From NCBI GenBank assembly GCA_963800275.1, contig CAWDAI010000007.1, positions 62,001 to 126,000 on the forward strand: 64,000 nt of DNA, given 5' to 3'. Of the stretch, positions 38,762 through 46,729 are shown in pieces. The translations under genes were made by a program, and so were the position numbers. Source of the DNA: JAFMJV01 sp963800275 (GTDB lineage: Bacteria > Chloroflexota > Limnocylindria > Limnocylindrales > CSP1-4). How positions within the stretch are numbered: the first letter of the stretch is position 1; each line of letters begins with the position of its first letter. The notes under the pieces were generated by a model that saw nothing but the letters and a program-made list of their open reading frames with translations, was not told the DNA's origin and made no database searches.

Positions 38762-40220
38762 GACGCAACTCCTCGAGGACCGTCCCGTGCTGGTCGCGGA
38801 TCGTGATGACCATGGGCATCTGCCCTGGCATCGTGTGTGTCGCGCAGCCGAAGCAGGGGTCGTACGCTCGGAAGCCCATCTCGATGCGGTCGAGCAAGCC
38901 CTCGGTCACGACCGTACCGGCCGAGATGAGGCTGCGTGCCGCCTTGTCCACGGACATGGCGATGGGGGCGTAGTTGTTGGTCGTGCCCACGATGAGGTTG
39001 ACGCGCGTGATGACGCCGTTCTCGTCGGTCCAGTAATGGTGGGTCAGCGTGCCACGTGGGGCCTCGACCGTACCCACGCCCTCCGTCGGCGTCTCGGTCG
39101 GCACGGCCCGCACGTCGGGCGAGGTGATCTCAGGGTCGGCCACCAGCTGTTGGACCGTCTCGGCCGCCTGCATCAGCTCGATGAGCCGAGCCCAGTGGGT
39201 CGCACCCCGGCTATGCACGGGCGTACCGTCCGGCGAGAGCATCGTGAAGTACTGCTCATAGGCAGCCTGCGCCTTGGGTGTGGCCATGCCCTTCGCCACG
39301 TTCAGCCGGCCCAGCGGCGCCACCGTGTAGACGCCTGAGTCCTTGCCGTCGACGAGGCCCTTCCAGCCGACCTGCTTGAGGTAGGGGAACTTGAGGTACG
39401 TCCAGGGCTCGACCTTCTCGCTGATCCAGTCGCGATAGTCCCTGGGCTCGTAGATCCCGTGGACCTCACCATCGGGTGCCACGACCTTGACCCGGCCGTC
39501 GTAGAAGGTGACCTTCTCGTTCTCGTCCACGAGACCGCTGTAGTAGGTCTGGTGGGTGTAGAGGTCGCCGGTCACGATCTCCTCGATCGACTCGTCTTTG
39601 AGCATGGAGGCGAAGAGGTCCAGGCTGAAGCTGGCGAACTCGACCATGGCGTCGCCGAGGACCCTGATCTCGTCTCGCTCCTCGGCGCTGATCGACTTGG
39701 TCATGCCGCCAGGGACGCCGGTGCAGGGATGGATGCGCCGGCCGCCGATGATCTCGATCACGCGGTGACCGGCTTTGCGCGCGTCGATGACCTTGCCACC
39801 GACCTCCGCCCCGACCTTCTTGACCACGCCCAGGATGTTGCGCTCGGCCTTGGGTGCGTCCGGGCCCAGGATCAGGTCCGGTCCGCTGAGCACATAGAAG
39901 TGTGTGGCGTGGTCGGTCACGTAGAAGGCGTTGTAGAGCAGCTCCCGCAGCATCCGGCCCGTTCGCGGCACGGTCACGCCGTAGACGGCGTCGGCGGCCT
40001 TGGCCGCCGCCATGTGGTGGGCCTCCGGGCAGACGCCGCAGATGCGGTTGGTGAGGGCCGGCATGTCCTCCACCGGCCGACCCACGCAGAACGACTCGAA
40101 GCCGCGTAGCTCGGGGATCTGGAAGTAGGTGTGCTCGACGTCCCCGGCCTCGTCGAGCAGGATCTCGATCTTGCCGTGACCCTCCAAACGAGTGACGGGA
40201 TCGATGGTGATGCGTGTCAT
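38754..40220 (-). CDS. mvhA: [NiFe]-hydrogenase large subunit, group 3 (MvhA/F420-non-reducing type)
   Basis: A 488-residue catalytic subunit. The four Ni-binding cysteines are present: RICGVC at about 59-64 and DPCFGC at 454-459, followed by ATH at 460-462. A 26-residue tail after His462 marks a precursor for the endopeptidase encoded next. No signal peptide or membrane helix is seen, so the enzyme is cytoplasmic. The ATG at 40220 overlaps the small-subunit stop by 4 nt; the longer frame to 40697 is shadow. With MvhG and MvhD it would deliver electrons from H2 to HdrA. Confidence 0.93.
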   Translation of the reverse strand: MTRITIDPVTRLEGHGKIEILLDEAGDVEHTYFQIPELRGFESFCVGRPVEDMPALTNRICGVCPEAHHMAAAKAADAVYGVTVPRTGRMLRELLYNAFYVTDHATHFYVLSGPDLILGPDAPKAERNILGVVKKVGAEVGGKVIDARKAGHRVIEIIGGRRIHPCTGVPGGMTKSISAEERDEIRVLGDAMVEFASFSLDLFASMLKDESIEEIVTGDLYTHQTYYSGLVDENEKVTFYDGRVKVVAPDGEVHGIYEPRDYRDWISEKVEPWTYLKFPYLKQVGWKGLVDGKDSGVYTVAPLGRLNVAKGMATPKAQAAYEQYFTMLSPDGTPVHSRGATHWARLIELMQAAETVQQLVADPEITSPDVRAVPTETPTEGVGTVEAPRGTLTHHYWTDENGVITRVNLIVGTTNNYAPIAMSVDKAARSLISAGTVVTEGLLDRIEMGFRAYDPCFGCATHTMPGQMPMVITIRDQHGTVLEELRRD

Positions 40221-41239
40221 GACCGACCCCCATGGAGCAGCGACGCTGCCAAGCTGAAGCGATAGAACAGGCCCACCGTGTCGGGCAGGCTGGCGAGCAC
40301 ACGCTCGATATCCTCCGGCTCGCTCGCGTCGACCACCGAGGCGTAGGCACTGAGCAGCCGCGCCCCGAAGTCCTGCACGCCCTGGCTCGCGCCGTAGCAG
40401 CCGATACAGGGGGCCCCGGCCGCCGGGCACTTGGCACCGCAGCCATCCCTCGCCGCCGGTCCACAGCAGGGCAGGCCCTGCTCGAGCAGGCAGAGCTCGG
40501 GGTCGACCTCGGCCAGCGTCTGGATGCGGCGGAACTCGCGGATGGTCTTGATGCCGCGCTTCCGCCCGCACTCGTCGCAGACGGTGGAGGTACCGGCGCC
40601 GAGCACGGCGCCCTTGGGCGGCAGCGGGCCTGTCCCGTCGAGGGCGGCCGTGACCGCGCTCAGGACCTCCGCGATGCGCTCCGTCTCCGGCGGGCAACCG
40701 GGGACCGTGTAGTCGACATCGACCACCTGGCCCAGGGTGCGCAGCCGCGTCTCCAGCGTGGGCAGCTCCAGCTCACCCCACGGCGATTCCCAGGGACCGC
40801 TGGGCAGGCCGGAGCCGTTGACGTCATTGAGCTCGGGATCGTAGGCGGCCTCGAAGACGCGTTCGAGCGGTCGCTGGTTGGCGAGGCCCGGGATACAACC
40901 TTCGCCGGCGCACGAGCCGAAGGCCACGAGGACCTTGGACTTGGCTCGCAGCAGCCGCGCCATCTCGGCGTCCTCATCGGTACGGATGCCGCCATCGAAG
41001 AGGCAGACGTCGATCTCGCCGTCGTCCATGGCGCGCACGTCGGCTCGCTTGGCATCCATGGCCGCCGGCCAGAAGACCGGCTCCCAACGCTCGGTGAACT
41101 CGATCAGCTTCATGCCCAGGTTGAGCACGGCCACATCACAGCCGCCGCAGGCGGAGGCCCAGTACATGGCCAGCTTGTAGCGGGGCTTGTCGGTGACCGG
41201 CGCCTCGGCCTCGGCCGGGGTGACTGGTGCGGCGGTCAT
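40217..41239 (-). CDS. mvhG: [NiFe]-hydrogenase small subunit (MvhG)
   Basis: A 340-residue iron-sulfur subunit. The proximal-cluster ligands are visible in WASACGGCD (Cys31, Cys34), AFGSCAGEGC (110, 115) and VPGCPPE (182). The C-terminal third is Cys-rich (CDECGR; LPCCGPAARDGCGAKCP; CIGCYG) and would hold two more [4Fe-4S] clusters leading to MvhD. The N-terminus is a short Ala/Pro/Val-rich stretch similar to that of MvhD. No Tat signal is present, consistent with a cytoplasmic group 3 enzyme. It overlaps mvhD and mvhA by 4 nt each. Confidence 0.93.
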   Translation of the reverse strand: MTAAPVTPAEAEAPVTDKPRYKLAMYWASACGGCDVAVLNLGMKLIEFTERWEPVFWPAAMDAKRADVRAMDDGEIDVCLFDGGIRTDEDAEMARLLRAKSKVLVAFGSCAGEGCIPGLANQRPLERVFEAAYDPELNDVNGSGLPSGPWESPWGELELPTLETRLRTLGQVVDVDYTVPGCPPETERIAEVLSAVTAALDGTGPLPPKGAVLGAGTSTVCDECGRKRGIKTIREFRRIQTLAEVDPELCLLEQGLPCCGPAARDGCGAKCPAAGAPCIGCYGASQGVQDFGARLLSAYASVVDASEPEDIERVLASLPDTVGLFYRFSLAASLLHGGRS

Positions 41240-41784
41240 GCCTCCACCTCCTCGGGCTGGCTTGCCGAGGCCACGACATCGGGGTGTGCCGCGAGGGCGA
41301 CACGGGTCTCGGAGGGGATGGGGCCGAGGGCCTTGACCTCGGCCACGATGCGCGCCATCTCATCGGCGAAGCGTTGGCCTTCGGCGGCGCTGGCATAGAA
41401 GCGCTGCAGTCGGGCTGGCTCGATGCCCAGGTCGGCGAGCGTGCGCCGCAGGAAGATGAACCGCCGCAGGGCCTTCACCGACTGGATCCGGTAGTGGCAG
41501 TCCTCCGGCCAGCAGCCGGTCATGATGACCGCGTCGGCCCCCTTGGCGAAGCCCTCCAGGATGAACTCCGGCTCCATGCGGCCCGAGCACATCAGGCGGA
41601 TGAGCCGCACGTTGTGGGGGTACTTGGTGCGGGCGGTGCCCGCGAGGTCGGCGGCACGGTAGCTGCACCAGTTGCAGGTGAAGCCCAGGATGAGTGGCTC
41701 GAAGGGCTGGCCAGCGGCCGCCGGTGCGGCCGCTGCGGTGGTCACTGGTGCGGCCGCTGCGGGTGTGGTCACTGGTGCGGTCAT
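41236..41784 (-). CDS. mvhD: Hydrogenase/heterodisulfide reductase linker subunit (MvhD/FrhD family)
   Basis: A 182-residue [2Fe-2S] protein linking hydrogenase to HdrA. After an Ala/Pro/Thr-rich N-terminus of about 27 residues, built of short repeats (APVTT, AAAAP), the family core begins with ILGFTCNWCSYRAADLAG, then LMCSGRMEPEF and GCWPEDCHY, the conserved cluster cysteines. The ATG at 41784 overlaps the hdrA stop (ATGA), which decides the start against an open upstream frame. Its position between hdrA and the hydrogenase genes mirrors the electron path. Confidence 0.92.
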   Translation of the reverse strand: MTAPVTTPAAAAPVTTAAAAPAAAGQPFEPLILGFTCNWCSYRAADLAGTARTKYPHNVRLIRLMCSGRMEPEFILEGFAKGADAVIMTGCWPEDCHYRIQSVKALRRFIFLRRTLADLGIEPARLQRFYASAAEGQRFADEMARIVAEVKALGPIPSETRVALAAHPDVVASASQPEEVEA

Positions 41785-43820
41785 GCTGTCGCCCCCACGG
41801 CTTCCTCGGCGTGTCTGCCCGCGCCACCGCTGGTGTCGCTCAGCAGCCCATCGATCTGGGCCATGATCTGCAAATGGCTGAAGCCGCTGCCGGAGATGGC
41901 GTTGGCGGGACAGGCAGCCACGCACACGCCACATCCCTGGCAGAGCTTGGGATTGATCTCGGTCACCATCGCGTCCTCGTCGAAGGTGATCGCGCTGAAG
42001 GGGCACAGGTCGTTGCAGATGCGGCAGCCGGAACATCGCTCGGCGTCGACCGTCGCCCGGTACGGCTCCATGGCGATCTCGCCCTGGGCGATCCGACTCA
42101 GGATGGTGGCCGCCGCGGCGGCACCGTTGGAGACGCTGGTGGGGATGTCACGTGGCCCCAGCGTGGCTCCGGCCGCGAAGACGCCGTCGGTCATGGTCGC
42201 CACCGGCGCCAGCTTGGCGTGGCGCTCGATGATGAAACCGTTCGAGCTGCAGCCCACGCCGAACATGCGGGCTACCTCGGTGGCGTCGGGCTGCGGCTCC
42301 AGCCCGGTCGAGAGGATGACCATGTCAGCCGGCACGCGCCGCTTGACGCCCGCGAGGGTGTCCTCGACCTGCACCATGAGGCGACCTTCGCAACCTGCCT
42401 CCTCCGGGTAGCGCAGTGAGTCGGTGACTTCGGCCACCCTGCCGCGGATGAATTGGGTGCCCTCATCGAGGATGCGGTTGTAGAACTCGTCGTAGCCCTT
42501 GCCCGGCGTACGCATGTCGATGTAGCACTCGTAGACGTCGGCGTCCGTGTGCTCCTTGACGAGGTGCGCGAACTTGAGTGACTGCATGCAGCAGATCGCC
42601 GAGCAGTACTCGTTCGTGTTCTTGTCGCGCGAGCCGACACAATGGACGATGACGACCGACTTCGGCACGGTGACGCCGTCGCGCAGCACGATCTTGCCGC
42701 CGGTAGGCCCGGCCGCGTTGCTCATGCGCTCGAACTCCATGGAGGTGAACACGTTGGGCAGCCGGCCGTAGCCGAAGGCCTCGATCCGTCGGGCATCGAA
42801 TGGCTGGAAGCCCGTGGCCAGCAGGATGTTGCCCACGTTGAGCTCGACGTATTCGTCGGTCTGGGTGAAGTCGATGCAGTCGACCGGGCAGAACTTCTCG
42901 CAAGCCTTGCAGGTGCCCTTGGCGAAGTAGGTGCAGTTCTCCGGCGTCAGCACCGGATACTTGGGTACCGCCTGGGGGAAGGGCGTGTAGATTGCCTTGC
43001 GGTAGCCGATGCCCGACTCGAAGCCGGTGTCGATGACCTGGACCGGGCACTTGTCGACGCAGATGCCGCAACCGGTACAGTCCTCTTCGACCACGTAGCG
43101 TGGCTTGTGCTTGACCTTGATCTTGAAGTCACCCACCGAGCCGGAGACGTCGACCACCTCGCTCCAGGTGTGCAGCGTGATATTGGGATGCGCCCCGGCG
43201 TCGACCATCTTGGGTGTCAGGATGCAGGCGGCGCAGTCCAGCGTGGGGAAGGTCTTGTCGTATTGGGCCATGTGGCCGCCGATCGACGGCTCACGCTCCA
43301 CGATGTGCACGGGATAGCCGGCACTGGCGATCTCCAGCGCAGCGGTGATGCCGGCGATCCCGCCGCCGACGATGAGCGTGGCGTTGTTGACCGGGGCGAT
43401 GAGCGGCTCGAGCGGCTCCTGCTCGCTCACGCGGTAGACCCCACCGGCGATGACGGCCTTGGCCTTGTCGGTCGCCTTGGCCTTGTCGGTGTGGACCCAC
43501 GAGACCTGCTCGCGGATCGACACCAGCTCCGTCAAGTACGGGTTCAGACCTGCGTTGGAGCTCGCTTCCCGGAAGGTCTTCTCGTGCATGTGCGGAGAAC
43601 AGGCAGCCACGACCACGCGCTCCAGGCCGTATTCCTTGATGTCGTTCTGGATGAGCTCCTGCCCCAGGCTCGAGCACATGAAGGGGTAGTCGCGCGCGAC
43701 GACCACGCCCTTGTCGGCGAGCTCCGAGGCGGCCCAGTCGCGGACCTCCTCGACATCCACCACGGAGGCGATGTTGGTGCCGCAATGACATACGTAGACG
43801 CCGGTCTTGGGGTTGTTCAT
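41781..43820 (-). CDS. hdrA: Heterodisulfide reductase subunit A (flavin-based bifurcating)
   Basis: A 679-residue flavoprotein and the bifurcation centre of the complex. The N-terminal domain has CHCG at about 11-14 and YPFMCSSLGQ. FAD binding is at GGGIAG, about 152-157, then EREPSIGGHM and the CAACIL cysteines. Two ferredoxin-type [4Fe-4S] sites follow (CTGCGICVDKCP; CKACEKFCP), and the C-terminus has two more (CSGCRICNDLCP; CQGCGVCVAACP). Cluster count and length match standard HdrA. In methanogens it splits electrons from H2 between ferredoxin and CoM-S-S-CoB; the bacterial acceptor is unknown. Confidence 0.94.
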   Translation of the reverse strand: MNNPKTGVYVCHCGTNIASVVDVEEVRDWAASELADKGVVVARDYPFMCSSLGQELIQNDIKEYGLERVVVAACSPHMHEKTFREASSNAGLNPYLTELVSIREQVSWVHTDKAKATDKAKAVIAGGVYRVSEQEPLEPLIAPVNNATLIVGGGIAGITAALEIASAGYPVHIVEREPSIGGHMAQYDKTFPTLDCAACILTPKMVDAGAHPNITLHTWSEVVDVSGSVGDFKIKVKHKPRYVVEEDCTGCGICVDKCPVQVIDTGFESGIGYRKAIYTPFPQAVPKYPVLTPENCTYFAKGTCKACEKFCPVDCIDFTQTDEYVELNVGNILLATGFQPFDARRIEAFGYGRLPNVFTSMEFERMSNAAGPTGGKIVLRDGVTVPKSVVIVHCVGSRDKNTNEYCSAICCMQSLKFAHLVKEHTDADVYECYIDMRTPGKGYDEFYNRILDEGTQFIRGRVAEVTDSLRYPEEAGCEGRLMVQVEDTLAGVKRRVPADMVILSTGLEPQPDATEVARMFGVGCSSNGFIIERHAKLAPVATMTDGVFAAGATLGPRDIPTSVSNGAAAAATILSRIAQGEIAMEPYRATVDAERCSGCRICNDLCPFSAITFDEDAMVTEINPKLCQGCGVCVAACPANAISGSGFSHLQIMAQIDGLLSDTSGGAGRHAEEAVGATA

Positions 43821-44833
43821 CGCAGCGCCTCCTGGTCCGCTCGCGGCTCCGGTGCCGGCAGGGTCGGGTCATCCCGACGGCGTCGCTTCGGTCTCGCCGC
43901 TGCGGCACGCTCGGCTTCTTCTTCCTCGGTCAGGGGGGCCTCGATACCGATGTTGGCCAGGGCCGGCCGGGCAGAGATGATCTCGCGCCCGAAGCCGAGG
44001 TCCTTGGCCGGCATACCGAAGGCCAGGCCCATCAGCTGCGTGAAGAAGAGGATGGGCATGTGGTGGTCTTCGTGGAAGCGGTGGTTCATCTCTCGTTGGT
44101 AGAAGTCCACGTTCATCTGGCACATGGGGCACACCGTGACCAGCGCGTGAGCGCCGGTGCGTTCGGCTTCCACGATCAGCCGTCGGATGAGCTCGAGCCC
44201 CGTATCCGGGCTGATCTGTGTCATGTGCCCGCCGCAGCAGTCGGTTCGCCGCGAGTACTCGACCACGTCTGCCCCAAGGTGCAGCAGCAACTGATCGAGC
44301 GCGTGCGGGTGCTCCCGGTGCTGCCAGCGATCGTCGTAGTCCGGCCGCGAGACGAGACAGCCCATGTAGGGGGCCAGCTTGAGTCCGGCCAGCGGGCGGG
44401 TGACGTGCTGGTGGATCTCGTTGAGTCCGACGTCGTCGATCATGATCTCGAGCAGGTGCCGGACCTTGACCGAGCCGGGCGTGTAGCTCATGCCCCCAGC
44501 GCCCAGGGCGTCGTTCACGTTCGCCGCCAGCTCCTCGGATTCGCGCACGTATGCGTCAGTACGCGCAAGGTTCACGTAGCAGGCGCTGCACGGCGCCACG
44601 AGCGTGTCCGTACCGTTCTTCTGCTGCTCGGCAAGCGCCAGGTTGCGCCCGACCAGCGCCTGCGAGCGGAGCGGGCTGATGCCCATGTACTCCGTGGCCC
44701 CGCAGCAGTTCCAGTCGTCCAGCTCCGCGAGCCGGATGTCCAGCGCAGGCAGGACGGCCTCGATGGAGTCGTGGTAGGCCTTCCCGGTGCCGTCCATCGA
44801 GCAGCCCGGGTAGTACATGTACTGCGTGGCCAT
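43817..44833 (-). CDS. hdrB: Heterodisulfide reductase subunit B (double CCG domain)
   Basis: A 338-residue catalytic subunit with two cysteine-rich CCG domains that hold the non-cubane [4Fe-4S] clusters. Domain 1 has YYPGCSM, DWNCCGATE and PCSACY; domain 2 has YMGCLVSRP, DCCGGHMTQ and VCPMCQ. All ten or so expected Cys are present. A Glu/Arg/Pro-rich tail of about 45 residues follows the conserved part and is unusual for HdrB. It shares a TGATG junction with hdrC upstream and overlaps hdrA by 4 nt. The disulfide it reduces is not known for a bacterium without coenzyme M and B. Confidence 0.94.
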   Translation of the reverse strand: MATQYMYYPGCSMDGTGKAYHDSIEAVLPALDIRLAELDDWNCCGATEYMGISPLRSQALVGRNLALAEQQKNGTDTLVAPCSACYVNLARTDAYVRESEELAANVNDALGAGGMSYTPGSVKVRHLLEIMIDDVGLNEIHQHVTRPLAGLKLAPYMGCLVSRPDYDDRWQHREHPHALDQLLLHLGADVVEYSRRTDCCGGHMTQISPDTGLELIRRLIVEAERTGAHALVTVCPMCQMNVDFYQREMNHRFHEDHHMPILFFTQLMGLAFGMPAKDLGFGREIISARPALANIGIEAPLTEEEEAERAAAARPKRRRRDDPTLPAPEPRADQEALR

Positions 44834-45471
44834 CAGTGCGCTCCCTCGTTCGCCGGCTGCTCGAAGACCGCCCGCTGCTTGGCCTGCTCGATCTGGGTCG
44901 CGCGATCAAGGATGGCGGTGAGGCCCTCCATGCCCTCGATGTGGTGCGGCCGGAACCCCATCCGTCCCTTGGTCACCATCCCGATGCCCGATGTCGTCAT
45001 GCCCGGCAGTCGGGACATGTGGTGGCGGAGGTAGTGCTTGGCGACGAGGCCGACCTCGAAGCTGCGGCCGTACTTGTGGATGTAGTCCACGAAGGTCTTG
45101 GAGAAGTCAGGGGCCACGTGGCTGGGAACCCGGTCTTCCTGGGTGGCCTTGGCCTTCAGCGCATACATCACGTCCGGGATGTGGATCTGCTGTGGGCAGC
45201 GCACCGCGCATAGATAGCAGCTCACACACATCCAGGGGGTGTTGCTGTCGAGGACACGGTCGCGGGCGCCGGCCCGGATGAGGGCGAAGATCTGGCGGGG
45301 TGTGTGGTCCATGTCCGCGTAGGAGGGACATGAGCCGCCGCACGTGCCGCATTGGATACAGGTCTCCAGGCGGGAGTCAGCCGGGATCATGGCGATGACT
45401 TCCTCTTGGAACGTGGCCGCACGCCTGCCCTTGTTCGGGGCCGGCGGCGGCGGTACGGCAGCCTTCGGCAT
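44833..45471 (-). CDS. hdrC: Heterodisulfide reductase subunit C
   Basis: A 212-residue iron-sulfur subunit carrying electrons from HdrA to HdrB. Two [4Fe-4S] motifs are present, CIQCGTCGGSCP and CVSCYLCAVRCP, followed by the helical KYGRSFEVGLVAKHYL region seen in other HdrC proteins. The ATG at 45471 has GAAGGGG about 9 nt upstream and is preferred over a TTG at 45495. It is the first gene of the operon hdrC-hdrB-hdrA-mvhD-mvhG-mvhA-peptidase-hypA-like, in which each gene overlaps the next. A hairpin lies just upstream. Confidence 0.93.
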   Translation of the reverse strand: MPKAAVPPPPAPNKGRRAATFQEEVIAMIPADSRLETCIQCGTCGGSCPSYADMDHTPRQIFALIRAGARDRVLDSNTPWMCVSCYLCAVRCPQQIHIPDVMYALKAKATQEDRVPSHVAPDFSKTFVDYIHKYGRSFEVGLVAKHYLRHHMSRLPGMTTSGIGMVTKGRMGFRPHHIEGMEGLTAILDRATQIEQAKQRAVFEQPANEGAH

Positions 45472-45497
45472 GTGTGTACGCCCCTTCGTAGACAAGC

Positions 45498-45530
45498 GCC
45501 CGCGGACTGTCGGGGGACAGCGTCGCGGGC
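45498..45530 (-). promoter_or_regulatory. Two-tier hairpin in the leader of the hdr-mvh operon
   Basis: GCCCGCG (45498-45504) pairs with CGCGGGC (45524-45530), and inside it CTGTC pairs with GACAG around GGGG. It lies 27-60 nt before the hdrC start. No U tract follows on either strand, so a leader element affecting mRNA stability or translation is as likely as a terminator. Function is not shown. Confidence 0.4.
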
Positions 45531-45907
45531 TGATGGATCGGACGGCTATGTGTCAGACATGGCCCACGACTCGGGTCGTCGGCGTAGCCGAGGGGAACGC
45601 CACCGGTGGCTCGAGTTATTCGCTTAGAGACCTAGCCTCCCCCTCGTGAGGCGGGCCAGACAGGGCCGACCGGCACGCTTCGGGCGCGACGTTCTGCCTT
45701 GCGCGATCCTTTCCTCTCGTCCCGGTCAGGCGCGATGCGAGATGCTGTTCTCCTTGCTCGGCCGGCTGAAGAGGTCGAAGACGACCGTGCGAACGGCGGG
45801 GATGACGTTCCTTCAGGGGTGCTCCGGCTCGTCCAACCAGGCACTGACCTCCGGGTTCTCGTTCATCGGCGCAGCGTCGCATCGCGGTCCACTGCCGGAT
45901 GCGCCGC
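45531..45907. other. Intergenic region between the hdr operon and the ABC transporter gene
   Basis: I see no intact gene. On the + strand an imperfect palindrome ATGTGTCAGACAT lies near 45549, upstream of the hdr operon. The right part holds a remnant resembling a DUF1801 N-terminus (separate entry). The hdr operon promoter must lie here, but no -10/-35 pair convinces; AATAAC near 45617-45622 on the minus strand is the only AT-rich candidate. Confidence 0.4.
45768..45866 (-). pseudogene. Possible remnant of a DUF1801-type gene
   Basis: From an ATG at 45866 the minus strand reads MNENPEVSAWLDEPEHP, an in-frame TGA, then RNVIPAVRTVVFDLF. This resembles the opening of DUF1801 proteins (a NPxVxAWL...HP segment followed by an amphipathic helix ending VxxVRxIV). 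The remainder of the family's sequence is not found downstream. The match is by eye over about 30 residues and could be coincidence. Confidence 0.25.
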
Positions 45908-45913
45908 TACAGT
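45908..45913 (+). promoter_or_regulatory. -10 element TACAGT, start codon 6 nt downstream (leaderless)
   Basis: TACAGT ends exactly 6 nt before the ATG at 45920 of the ATPase gene. No ribosome-binding site intervenes, and this decides the start against an in-frame codon at 45899. Confidence 0.55.
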
Positions 45914-45919
45914 CTGGCC

Positions 45920-46729
45920 ATGGGTGAACCAGTGCTCGACGCGCGCGGTCTGAGCAAGACGTTCTCGAGCGGGCGCGGCGCCGGTCGCCGCGAGGTGCGC
46001 GCAGTGCAGGATGTCTCGCTGGCCATCGAGCCCGGCCAGACCCACGGACTGGTCGGCGAGTCGGGCTCGGGCAAGTCGACCACGGCCCGTATCCTGCTGC
46101 GCCTCGTCGAGCCTGACGCCGGGTCCGTGACCTTCCTTGGCCAGGACCTGCTGGCGCTGGACGGTGACGCCCTGCGCGCCATGCGACGGCACATCCAGCT
46201 CATCTATCAGGACCCCTTCTCCTCGGTCGACCCGCGCCTGCGGGTGCGTGAGATCGTGGCCGAACCGTGGGCCGTCCATGGTCTCTACGATCGTGCCGAT
46301 CGGCGCCGGCGTGCCCTGGAGCTGCTCGAACGCGTGGGCATCGATCCGTCGCTCGGCGATCGCCGCCCGGCTGCCTTCTCCGGCGGGCAGCTGCAGCGCG
46401 TGGGCATCGCTCGCGCCCTGGCCCTGGAGCCTGACCTCATCGTGTGCGATGAGCCCGTCTCGGCGCTCGACGTCTCGGTCCAGGCACAGATCCTCAACCT
46501 GCTCATGGACCTGCAGGCCGAGCGCGGCATCGCCTATCTCTTCATCGCCCACGACCTCTCGGTGGTGCAGCACGTCAGCCACCTCGTATCGGTGATGAAG
46601 GAGGGCCGGATCGTGGAGAGCGGCACCCGCGAGGAGGTGTTCGCGCGTCCGCGAAACGAGTACACGAAGGCGCTTCTGGCCGCGATGGGCGCCGCCCCCG
46701 CAGCAGGTGCGGGCCCGGCTCGCCGCTAG
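45920..46729 (+). CDS. Peptide/nickel-type ABC importer ATPase (OppF/DppF-like)
   Basis: A 269-residue ATPase. Walker A is GESGSGKST at about 46-54, the Q loop is in IYQDPFSSVDPR, the signature is FSGGQLQRVGIARAL, Walker B is LIVCDEPVSALDV, and the switch His is in FIAHDLSVVQH. The segment after the Q loop and the VESGTREEVFARPRNEYTKALL end are typical of OppF/DppF. It lacks the C-terminal Cys-rich oligopeptide-transporter extension. It lies convergent to the rest of the transporter, on the opposite strand, and its stop is in a CTAG shared with the permease gene. Confidence 0.9.
   Translation: MGEPVLDARGLSKTFSSGRGAGRREVRAVQDVSLAIEPGQTHGLVGESGSGKSTTARILLRLVEPDAGSVTFLGQDLLALDGDALRAMRRHIQLIYQDPFSSVDPRLRVREIVAEPWAVHGLYDRADRRRRALELLERVGIDPSLGDRRPAAFSGGQLQRVGIARALALEPDLIVCDEPVSALDVSVQAQILNLLMDLQAERGIAYLFIAHDLSVVQHVSHLVSVMKEGRIVESGTREEVFARPRNEYTKALLAAMGAAPAAGAGPARR

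Noticed and set aside
43441..43500. Duplicated TDKAKA segment in hdrA as a repeat of interest
   Set aside because: HdrA proteins normally have a charged Lys/Ala-rich helix here; the duplication looks like ordinary low-complexity variation.
45616..45882. Open frames on both strands in the region in front of the hdr operon
   Set aside because: None has a ribosome-binding site, a plausible composition or a recognisable domain, apart from the short DUF1801-like remnant listed separately.
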